From: Reticulitermes speratus | Taxonomy: Eukaryota > Arthropoda > Insecta > Blattodea > Rhinotermitidae | Assembly: GCA_021186555.1 (NCBI GenBank) | Contig: JAJKFL010000026.1 | Span: forward strand, 4,789,709-4,853,708 | Direction of reading: 5' to 3' | Length of the DNA stretch: 64,000 nt | In this document: positions 54,705 to 63,860 of the stretch, piece by piece | Numbering within the stretch: the stretch's first letter is position 1 | Layout of the letters: each line of letters opens with the position of its first letter | Translations under genes and position numbers: made by a program | Notes under the pieces: generated by a model | The model's database searches: none | What the model was told of the DNA's origin: nothing | Seen by the model: only the letters and a program-made list of their open reading frames with translations

Positions 54705-55015
54705 GAAACGTAACAAAAGTGATGTATTTGCTAATTAAACACATTATGTCTGACGCCCGGTTTTAAAGAACACAACGCCGTGTCTTTTAACATTACCTCA
54801 GTTCATACTTCAATAAGCTATGATGTTCTGGTTACACGGTCACCTACTGTCGGATTCAATTAACACAGACCTTGGGGGCTCGCGTTTACCTAAATTACGT
54901 TCGTCAAAACGTCTCGGCGGGAAAATATGTTACTGTTATGTCCACGTGTCTTTGCCAATAATTTTTGTTATCAATTAGGCTTCATATCAGAACTTCTAAA
55001 CAAAACAATATTACA
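54705..55015. other. Unassigned sequence
   Basis: Nothing recognised. Confidence 0.3.
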
Positions 55016-55033
55016 TTAAAATTGTTCACTCAG

Positions 55034-55645
55034 TGCCCTGTCTTGATCAACACAGTTTATTACACCAACCAAATGCACTAATATTCACATATAACAAAGC
55101 TGCTACATGTTTCGCTGCCAGTGCACCATCCTCAGGAAGCACACGCTGCCAGATCTAAAACCAACAGTCATTTGACAAGCCACTGTTTGTATGGTTCCAC
55201 AGTCTGCTGTAGGCTGCGCTGTTAATATCTGTATCGTATGAAAGGTACAGCCTCTGTCTTTAAATATATACAGTCAAAACAGGATTAACATATTATATAC
55301 AGGGCATACACAAAAGAATGGTGCGGTTTTAATAGTGAACACTATTAAAACCGCACCATTCTTTTGTGTATGCCCTGTATATAATATGTTAATCCTGTTT
55401 TGACTGTATATATTTAAAGACAGAGGCTGTACCTTTCATACGATACAGATATTAACAGCGCAGCCTACAGCAGACTGTGGAACCATACAAACAGTGGCTT
55501 GTCAAATGACTGTTGGTTTTAGATCTGGCAGCGTGTGCTTCCTGAGGATGGTGCACTGGCAGCGAAACATGTAGCAGCTTTGTGTATAACACTGCATGTG
55601 AATATTAGTGCATTTGGTTGGTGTAATAAACTGACTGTGTTCATT
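55034..55645. mobile_element. Class-1 foldback with a perfect 488-bp palindromic core
   Basis: Outer arms TTTATTACACCAACCAAATG / CATTTGGTTGGTGTAATAAA differ by two small deletions on the left. From 55095 to 55582 the two arms (243 nt each) are identical with only a 2-nt spacer at 55338-55339. The arms contain the class-1 core (CTGAGGA-T-GGTGC..GCAGC-GAAAC on the + strand, 55542-55568). The centre is a hairpin MITE whose axis coincides with the axis of the whole palindrome. Confidence 0.97.
55298..55379. mobile_element. 82-bp hairpin MITE (copy D) at palindrome centre
   Basis: TACAGGGCATACACAAAAGA .. TATGCCCTGTA, arms perfectly identical, loop AA. Flanks TATTATA / TATAATA continue the larger palindrome without a break. 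Confidence 0.97.
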
Positions 55646-56334
55646 AAAACATTATTAATTATTAAATAAATTCAGGGTAAGAGACAAAGCCAACAACTTA
55701 ACATCTCCAAGGATGTGGTAAGGTACTACCTGGCGTGGAGGCATCTCACACCAGAGGACAGTATCGGCCGTCAATATAGGAGAACGTGGAGGCCGCCAAG
55801 GTCTAGGGAAATGTCAAAATAACGCAATTAAAATTGTTTTAATCCCATGATGATCACGAATTTATAACAACAAAATTTTAACTAATATTTTAAGGCATTT
55901 TATTGGAAATCATATCTGAGGTTTGAGGGAAGGGGGAGGGGTAGGCGCCGAGTGCATAGTTTGCCTTACGACGCCAGATTCCAGAGCTAGTCTAACGGCG
56001 CCGCTGCCTCAAGGGACGGTGAGAGACGAGTATGGAGCAATGACGGAATCGTGATTAGTTGGGGAAAACTGGAGACTAAACGGTTCCAAAGCAACTAGCC
56101 CCAACACGAACCTCACCGTATATAGGGCGTGTAAATGAGGTTCAAAAACAGATGTAGGCACGAAGAGGATAAAAATCACTGTCGATGGCACGAAAGGAGG
56201 ATTCACAATCCAGCGGGAAGCCTGTAAGACCTCTGGAGGTGAGCAAAGTTCTAAGGATGCCGTGCGGTAAAACGTGTGTAGACCGAAATCCCAAGGGACC
56301 CAAATACATTCACCTTCAGACAGACAGACTACCG
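55646..56334. other. Mostly unassigned; SINE-4-like scrap
   Basis: GAGTATGGAGCAATGACGGA (about 56028) matches the SINE-4 tail at 20.0 kb. The remainder is unrecognised. Confidence 0.35.
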
Positions 56335-56602
56335 TGTGTTTTGATTTTCCGTACAAATTTGTCTAAAACATCTCATTCTAAGAAGAATTCAGCGAGATAT
56401 TATCATAAATGCATACAGGTCTTCATGTAAAGTACCGTTATTGTTGTCAGATTTTAATGAAACTTGTATTTTCTCGACAGATTTTCGAAAAATCTTCAAA
56501 TATCAAATTCTATTAAAATCCGTCCAAGGGGAGGCGAGTTTTTCCATGCAGACGGACATGACGAAGCTAATAGTCGCTTTTCGCAGTATTGCGAACGCGC
56601 CT
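56335..56602. mobile_element. AGGCGCGTTCGC-end element, left-truncated
   Basis: GTGTTTTGATTTTCCGTACA, CATCTCATTCTAAGAAG, ATTTTCTCGACAGATTTTCG, right end GCGAACGCGCCTAAA. Confidence 0.78.
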
Positions 56603-56634
56603 AAAAAGGTAGCTGTCCCTGTCCACGACATCAA

Positions 56635-56850
56635 GGCATAAAGAGAAGTGGAGGTATAGCTCCACTCATTATTAAACTACGCAATGAATGGAGGTGAGCA
56701 GTCAGCCTTACGCCCGGACCGCTTTACTCCAGCGGGAAAAGCCCCCCCCCGGTAACCCTTCAGTAGCAGAACGGGTGGGCCCCAGAGCCGGTCTGGACGT
56801 TTCGGAGAACAGAAAAATTCCCTGCCCCTACCGGGGTTCATATACTTCTA
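56635..56850 (-). mobile_element. SINE-1, diverged
   Basis: GGAGGTATAGCTCCACTCAT, GGACCGCTTTACTCC, GGGCCCCAGAGCCGGTCTGG, CCTACCGGGGTTCATATAC. Confidence 0.7.
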
Positions 56851-57344
56851 GGTACAAACAGCAAAGCTAAGCAATGCATTCGACGGAACTTCGTCATTGT
56901 ATGACTTGCCAAGTGCTAGGTCACAGCCATGCGCAAGACATCCTGCGTGATACGTGTAATTCAAATCACAGACATGCGCTACACGCAGTGCGAGACTTGC
57001 GCGCTGTTACTGACAAACAGCCTACACAGTTTCAGCTCTTAATTCTTAACTCCATTTCACAGCACAAATATATACATATGCGCGCGCGTGTGTGTATGCA
57101 TGCTACATATTAAACCAAACAACGGCCCGTTGAATTCTTCCCCCTTTCTGTTTTTACGTTAAACAATTTGCATTTATATTAGTATTTGTAATTTATTTAA
57201 CAACGTATATAGCGCCCACGTAAAGAATTACTGGAGCTACACCTCCAATCCCCTTATAACGCTTCGTGGCGTGGAAAGGGACAACGTTACCTTCTACCTA
57301 TATCCCTACTCAGGAGGTCCTCCCTAACCGCGGTCAACTGAGAC
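56851..57344. other. Unassigned sequence
   Basis: Nothing recognised; a CGCGCG/TG-rich stretch lies at about 57080-57097. Confidence 0.3.
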
Positions 57345-57708
57345 AGCAGCAAGACAATGTACGTGTAACGTAACATTGTGGCGCGTTCGCGTAACCACTG
57401 TTGCAATGGAAACACAATGCGTTCTGTGCATATTGTTGAGGCACGTCACTGTCAACAATACAACAGTGTGTCCCACAAAAATGTCTTTATGGCGAATTAA
57501 TGTCGCCGGCAGCAATAAAGCGTATGTACGTCTTCACGCAGACTGTCCGATATTTTTGTCCGATTTGAAACAAATTTAGGGAAAGCCCCCCAGTATCAAA
57601 TTTCACGGAAATCCGCCGAGTGGGAGTGGCGCTGATAACATGAGGGTAGCCGGACAGACAGACGGGCGTGACGAAACAGGCGCTTTACGCGATTATGCAA
57701 ACGCGCCT
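57345..57708. mobile_element. AGGCGCGTTCGC-end element, internally shortened
   Basis: Left GCAAGACAATGTACGTGTAA, GGCGCGTTCGCGTAACCA. Right GCAAACGCGCCTAAAA. About 365 bp, so roughly 150 bp of the interior is missing relative to the 16-kb copy. Confidence 0.8.
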
Positions 57709-57992
57709 AAAAACGCCACTTAAAAGACAGTCCCCTCTACGCCCCCCCCCCCCGTAAGAATAATGTGGATAAGGGCTAATGAGAAACGACTTGACGTGTA
57801 CAGAACTTGTCACAAGTGGACAGTGGCCAAGGGCTTGTATCATGGACGACAGCGGGCGCACGCGAAATTGAAACTGCTTGCTAACGGACAATTCGTGGTC
57901 CACGGGTGTGATCCCCGGAACTGCGGGGGAATTTTTACGTACAGTTCCTCAACATTCCGTCGCCGTATTCGGATTTCAGAGTTTCGTATAAA
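57709..57992. other. Unassigned
   Basis: C-run at about 57740-57752. A 175-codon + frame (57763-58290) starts here but runs straight into the GC-rich inverted-repeat element; not supported as a gene. Confidence 0.35.
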
Positions 57993-58410
57993 GGCTCAAC
58001 TAGACGGCGCGTGGCTCGGCTCGTGTTACGTCATAACTGACGTCACTGATAAAGAATCGTATTCAAACGCGCCATGTGTCCGGCCTGGCGCGGCGCGGCT
58101 TGTGATTGGGCGAGCGAGGCTCGTTGGATCGCCGCAGAAGCGGTATTTTCACGATCCTCAAAGGGACTCGGCGCAGGCAGCTGTTGCGGCTACACGGGAC
58201 TTGCAGTCTACGCGCCAAGCCAGTCGCAGGAGAAAAAAACGACGCGTTATTCCACAAGCCGAGCCGAACCTACCCGAGCAAGGCCGCTAGTCCGCCATTT
58301 GCCGAGCTGCGCCGCGTCGTGTAGCCAGATTGTCTTTTCTGTTCCGATCTGTTGGCCGAGCAAGTGACGTCACGTCACTTGACGAGCCGCGCACCGTCTA
58401 GTTCCGGCTT
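57993..58410. other. GC-rich inverted-repeat element with CRE motifs
   Basis: Imperfect terminal inverted repeats: GGCTCAACTAGACGGCGCGT, GGCTCGGCTCGTG on the left and the mirror GAGCCGCGCACCGTCTAGTT, CCGGCTTAA on the right. Each carries a palindromic CRE TGACGTCA (58038-58045, 58365-58372). Inside are dense CpG, ATTGG (58105-58109, an inverted CCAAT), and CCGCCATTTG (a YY1-like site in reverse). Read as a promoter it would be a CpG island; read structurally it looks like a mobile TIR element. Both remain possible. Confidence 0.5.
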
Positions 58411-58942
58411 AACGGGGACCCCCGGTATAAACGCATATCACAGAATACGAGCAATGAAATGGTAAGGACCTGAAAGGAAACGACCTTGCCTGTCTACAAA
58501 ATACGATATACTAGGCTTCTTGCGCTGTTCTTGACACTGCAGCAGACGTTTCCGTTTTACACAGGGTTTACAGCGCTTGAACAGGCCTCGGGCAAGAAAA
58601 CCTGTTACGTCACAACGAAACTTCCAACTAAGCAGCAGAAAATAAAGTAACAAACGGAAGGAGAAAAGTGTGCCAGACGCTAGTTAACACACACGTGCAA
58701 ATGACGTCTTTCATGCGAAAAAAGGTGGAATTCCAAACAAAGAAATCGGGAGGTAACACTTCTGACGTCTACTCAGGGACTGTCCGGTTCGAACGTAACC
58801 CAGACACCGAGTGGACCGACTGGGACCCTACTAATGTTCTCAGCCCCTCTAGGTCAGTGTCGGAATACCACACTGGAATGATCCACGACCACTTCCTTCC
58901 ACATCCTTTAAGTACGCAGGTAATTATATACGTAAAAATGAT
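58411..58942. other. Unassigned
   Basis: AATGAAATG|GTAAGG near 58453 could be a short first exon and donor downstream of the GC-rich block, but nothing confirms it. Confidence 0.25.
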
Positions 58943-59232
58943 AAAGCTATCCCTTTACAGGCCTGGACAGGCCCCTGGGGTTCCAGGAGGTAGAGGCTAC
59001 CAGAATTTCTACACAATCAGCACACGAAGGTGGCAAGTTTGTCAGCCGTACGCACCGCCCGCCTTTAGCCCTCAGGAGATACCCTGGTACTCATTTCTGT
59101 TAGAGGCTGAGTCGACCGCAGGGCCATAGTGCGGCCAGAAGGATGAAGTCAGACTCCATCGGGAATCGAACCCGCGACCCTCCGGCTTGTAGCGCAGTGC
59201 CTCAACCAACTGCGCCACAAGACGTACCCCCA
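58943..59232 (-). mobile_element. SINE-2
   Basis: Minus-strand copy; head TGTGGCGCAGTTGGTTGAGG (box A), box B CGGGTTCGATTCCCGATGG; tail CCTGTAAAGGGATAGC. Confidence 0.92.
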
Positions 59233-59264
59233 ATTAAGTAAGTAACTTTCAAGCAGCAGATTCC

Positions 59265-59475
59265 TTCTTTAGAAGCCAGCTGGTCCTCAGGCAGTCAATA
59301 AATTACCAGCACTTTATGGAACCCAAACGTTCATCGCCGCGCACATACCAGCCAGCCACCTGTCCCTATCCTGAGCCAATCAAGTCCACGCCCGCATAAC
59401 CGATTTCTTCAAAATCCATTTCAATATAATCCTCCCACCTACGCCTAGGTCTCGCAAGTGGTCTGTTTCTACTAT
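59265..59475 (-). mobile_element. LINE-A 3' fragment
   Basis: AGCAGATTCCTTCTTTAGAA, CAGTCAATAAATTACCAGCA, CCACCTGTCCCTATCCTGAG, CACCTACGCCTAGGTCTCGC. Confidence 0.82.
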
Positions 59476-59547
59476 TGACACTAAACATCACGCCCCTCCT
59501 TTAAAAAAAATTCTAATCGGTCGTAATATGGCTCACGACATGAAATT

Positions 59548-59756
59548 ATCATAAATGTACATAGGTCTTCGCGTAAAGTACCCGTTATTCTTGTCAGATT
59601 TCAATGAAACTTGAATTTTCTACACATATTTTCGACAAATACTCAAATATCAAATTTCATGAAAATCCATCTAGTGGGAGCCATGCGGATGAACAGATAG
59701 ACAGACAGATATGACGAAGCTAATAGTCGCTTTTTGCAATATTGCAAACGCACCTA
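59548..59756. mobile_element. AGGCGCGTTCGC-end element, right half
   Basis: ATAAATGTACATAGGTCTTC, TTGTCAGATTTCAATGAAAC, AAATCCATCTAGTGGGAGCC, ends GCAAACGCACCTACAA. Confidence 0.75.
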
Positions 59757-60271
59757 CAAAATACGTGTCATTTTCGATTACGCCTGTGTTTTATGTGTCA
59801 CGGTCTCCACACTTCTGTTTGCAGCCTGTCGTCAACTGAAATACAATGCTCTTTTGGCATGCAGTTCCACGAGATGATCAAATGCGACACTGACTCAACA
59901 GTTGACACGACTGAATCTTCCGCGATTGTCATATAACCACCGACACGTGCAACAAACACTTCACTAGCACACGTGTATGAATATGGACAGTTAGTCGAGT
60001 TAAGTACAAAACTACAGTTACAGAACACAAGAGGCTGCGCCCGCTAACACCACGACTTCGCGGTACGCAGCCCGTATAAAACTGCCTACCAATAACCAAC
60101 ATTCGTCAGTTCCTCTCATTATGTTTCCCTTCCATCCTAACGCTCTCTTCTCATCCCATTCTCCCACTTACATCTTAGCTCACAGGAAATACTCCTTAAT
60201 TAATTAATTCCGATATCTTGGTACATCTTACAAATTTCTTACGCGCCCCACCTCATGACTAACCCTTTACT
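59757..60271. other. Unassigned sequence
   Basis: Nothing recognised. Confidence 0.3.
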
Positions 60272-62065
60272 GGTTATTATACGTACCACCAGGTTTAACA
60301 TTCAACAATTCTACGTTCTGCCCACACAGTGTATTTATGTGTTTTGTGTGGATCTGAGAACAAACAGCGATTATTTCACTGTACAGCATTAACTGACTGG
60401 TTTGTATAACTGAGACGGAGTGTGTTTACTGCGCGGTACGGACTGTATTTATGTGTTTTGTGTGGATCTCAGAACAAACAGCCATTATTTCACTGTACAG
60501 CATTAACTGACTGGTTTGTATAACTGAGACGGAGTGTGTTTACTGCACGGTACGGACTGTATTTATGTGTTTTGTGTGGATCTCAGAACAAACAGCCATT
60601 ATTTCACTGTACAGCATTAACTGACTGGTTTGTATAACTGAGACGGAGTGTGTTTACTGCACGGTACGGACTGTATTTATGTGTTTTGTGTGGATCTCAG
60701 AACAAACAGCGATTATTTCACTGTACAGCATTAACTGACTGGTTTGTATAACTGAGACGGAGTGTGTTTACTGCACGGTACGGACTGTATTTATGTGTTT
60801 TGTGTGGATCTCAGAACAAACAGCGATTATTTCACTGTACAACATTAACTGACTGGTTTGTATAACTGAGACGGAGTGTGTTTACTGCACGGTACGGACT
60901 GTATTTATGTGTTTTGTGTGGATCTCAGAACAAACAGCGATTATTTCACTGTACAGCATTAACTGACTGGTTTGTATAACTGAGACGGAGTGTGTTTACT
61001 GCGTGGTACGGACTGTATTTATGTGTTTTGTGTGGATCTCAGAACAAACAGCGATTATTTCACTGTACAGCATTAACTGACTGGTTTGTATAACTGAGAC
61101 GGAGTGTGTTTACTGCGTGGTACGGACTGTATTTATGTGTTTTGTGTGGATCTCAGAACAAACAGCGATTATTTCACTGTACAGCATTAACTGACTGGTT
61201 TGTATAACTGAGACGGAGTGTGTTTACTGCGTGGTACGGACTGTATTTATGTGTTTTGTGTGGATCTCAGAACAAACAGCGATTATTTCACTGTACAGCA
61301 TTAACTGACTGGTTTGTATAACTGAGACGGAGTGTGTTTACTGCGCGGTACGAGCTGGGTCTTTAAAGCCCAGTGGTTACTATATGTACCGCCAGGTTTA
61401 ACATTCACAAATTCTACGTTCTGCCCACACAGTGTATTTATGTGTTTTGTGTGGATCTCAGAACAAACAGCGATTATTTCACTGTACAGCATTAACTGAC
61501 TGGTTTGTATAACTGAGACGGAGTGTGTTTACTGCGCGGTTCGAACTGGGTCTTTAAAGCCCAGTGGTTACTATATGTACCGCCAGTTTTAACATTCACA
61601 AATTCTACGTTCTGCCCACACAGTGTATTTATGTGTTTTGCGTGGATCTCAGAACAAACAGCGATTATTTCACTGTACAGCATTAACTGACTGGTTTGTA
61701 TAACTGAGACGGAGTGTGTTTACTGCGCGGTACGAACTGGGTCTTTAAAGCCCAGTGGTTACTATATGTACCGCCAGTTTTAACATTCACAAATTCTACG
61801 TTCTGCCCACACAGTGTATTTATGTGTTTTGTGTGGATCTCAGAACAAACAGCGATTATTTCACTGTACAGCATTAACTGACTGGTTTGTATAACTGAGA
61901 CGGAGTGTGTGTTTACTGCGCGGTACGGACTGTATTTATGTGTTTTGTGGATCTCAGAACAAACAGCGATTATTTCACTGTACAGCATTAACTAACTGGT
62001 TTGTATAACTGAGACGGAGTGTGTTCACTGCGCGGTACGGACTGAGTCTTTATATATAATTCAGG
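60272..62065 (+). repeat. Array of 114-bp and 191-bp repeat units (13 units)
   Basis: Unit starts (TGTATTTATG..): 60331, 60445, 60559, 60673, 60787, 60901, 61015, 61129, 61243 (114 bp apart), then 61434, 61625, 61816 (191 bp apart), then 61932 (116 bp). The 191-bp unit is the 114-bp unit plus 77 bp (GGGTCTTTAAAGCCCAGTGG .. GTTCTGCCCACACAG). The same left and right flanks border the 3-unit array at 0.85-1.24 kb. Minus-strand frames starting at 61492, 61683 and 61988 are repeat artefacts. Confidence 0.98.
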
Positions 62066-62227
62066 TTAATTTTCGTCTTTAAAGTGTTAATAGCCACTGC
62101 TCATTAACTGTTCTCTCCACCTCTGAGTTTCCATACATTTTAGAACACAAACATAGCATTCTTATCAACAGAACATATGGGATATCCTCCCGCTGTTTTG
62201 CGAAACACTTCACGATTAACTCTGATA

Positions 62228-62762
62228 TATGACATTCATTCTGCAGTCTGTCTCACAACAGGTCCATAGCGTCTTCCAAAGCGAGTTCTCCATACAGTGC
62301 GATCTAGTGCTTCCTTTTTAAAATTCCAGCAACTTCACTTTTCCTCGAGAGCACCCAGTAGCTGCTCACGTCTTCTTCGTCTTCTCGTCCCTTCTCTTTC
62401 CTTCAGTAACGTGTTTTAGAAGGCAGTTCCTACGCAAGGTGTGACCAATCTAGGTACCCTTATTTTTATTATTTGTAGGATATTCCTCTCCTCCTTGACT
62501 CTCCTTGACTCTCTGTAATACTTCTTCATTTCTCACACGATCGGTCCAACTGATCTCCATTCTTCTCCAGCACCACATTTCAAAACTTTCCAGGTATTTC
62601 TGATCTACTTTCTGACGTGTCCAAGATGCGACACCACACAAAGCTATGCTCCAAATGTAGCAATGCATTAGCTTCTTCCTTCACTGTAAGTTCAATTTGC
62701 TGTTGAAACTGCCTCCTCCTGGAATTCAGCTTTTGCCGTGGCCATCGTGGATCTGATTCCAC
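62228..62762 (-). pseudogene. LINE-B (RTE-like) C-terminus and 3' end
   Basis: Minus strand: ESDPRWPRQKLNSRRRQFQQ, then a frameshift to CYIWSIALCGVASWTRQKV, LESFEMWCWRRMEISWTDRV, RNEEVLQRVKE, with a second disruption near 62510. Noncoding 3' tail at 62228-62450. More decayed than the 31-kb copy. Confidence 0.85.
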
Positions 62763-62797
62763 GTGTGCATCTCACATCTACCCAGATGGTTTAAACA

Positions 62798-63169
62798 CAG
62801 TCGAACTCGTTTATGACGTCATGAAAGAACTAAATATTTTCTGTCGTTATAACCGAGAAGAATAATGTTCCGGTTAACAGCGAGGTCATGAATAGAACTG
62901 AATATTATCTGTCGTTATAACCGAGAAGAATAATGTTCCGGTTAACAGCGAGGTCATGAAAATAACTGAATATTTTCTGTCGTTATAACCGAGAAGAATA
63001 ATTTTCCGGTTAACAGCGAGGTCATGAAAAGAACCGAATATTTTCTGTCGTAATAACCGAGAAGGATAATATTCCGGTTAACAGCGAGGAATTAATTGGT
63101 ACCACAGAACATATGACGCTATAGGCGAGATGTCGTATAAAACGACGTCGTTATAACCGGGTTCCACTG
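62798..63169. mobile_element. pogo-like MITE expanded by four 68-bp internal repeats
   Basis: Same family as 19530-19714: ends CAGTCGAACTCGTTTATGAC / GTCGTTATAACCGGGTTCCA, CTG. The segment CTGTCGTTATAACCGAGAAG.. recurs at 62841, 62909, 62977 and 63045 (68 bp apart), so the element is about twice its usual length. Confidence 0.93.
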
Positions 63170-63171
63170 TA

Positions 63172-63860
63172 TTCCACATTCTCCGATTGTATTTGATCTG
63201 TACAACATAACCCAAATAACTGTACCCGGAGTTTAAGTGATGTAGTTTATATGTAACGTAGTACCGGTTACAAGAAACCGACTCATGCCAGTAAATGTAA
63301 CGTTCACGCGACGTGAAACGGTCATTGATTCCAGAATATGGCGTCACTGAGGTACAAACAAAGTTAGCGAAGTGCCAATGATCAATTGCAGGAGATAAAT
63401 TACAGTGAAGACGATATAACCATCACGTCTGATGTGAAGATGACATCAGATAAGGCGGGGAAGGCCATGTCATGACGAGACTATCATAATTACATCTACA
63501 GTGGCGGAAATGTCATTATCAATAAAACTTAAGAAGCCCACAGTTTTTATACGCTCTGGTACGATCTGTAGTCACGAATGACTCGACTTTAAACCTATTA
63601 ACCAATCAAGTAAGTCAGGCGTGAGGGCAGAGACATCCAAAACAAAAAAAAAGAAAAAACCAACTCAAACAAAAAACCCGGCAACTTAAAAACAAAATGA
63701 AATCATTGCGACAGCAGTACAATCAACAGCATTTCGGCACGTGACCGGAAGCTAGTGATGATCCTGCGCCACCTGGTCAGATTACCGTCTGCCCACCACC
63801 TGTCCCGCTAAATCTTCCTCCGTCTTAGTTCCATCTGTCCTGAGGCCTGCCGTGCGCTCA
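63172..63860. other. Unassigned sequence
   Basis: Nothing recognised; A-rich stretch at about 63640-63675. Confidence 0.3.

Noticed and set aside
57763..58290. 175-codon + strand frame
   Set aside because: Runs from unassigned sequence into a CpG-rich inverted-repeat element where stops are rare; no recognisable domain.
58668..59129. 153-codon + strand frame
   Set aside because: Its C-terminal third is antisense SINE-2.
61301..61988. Series of similar minus-strand frames of 63-101 codons
   Set aside because: Products of the 191-bp repeat; not a gene family.
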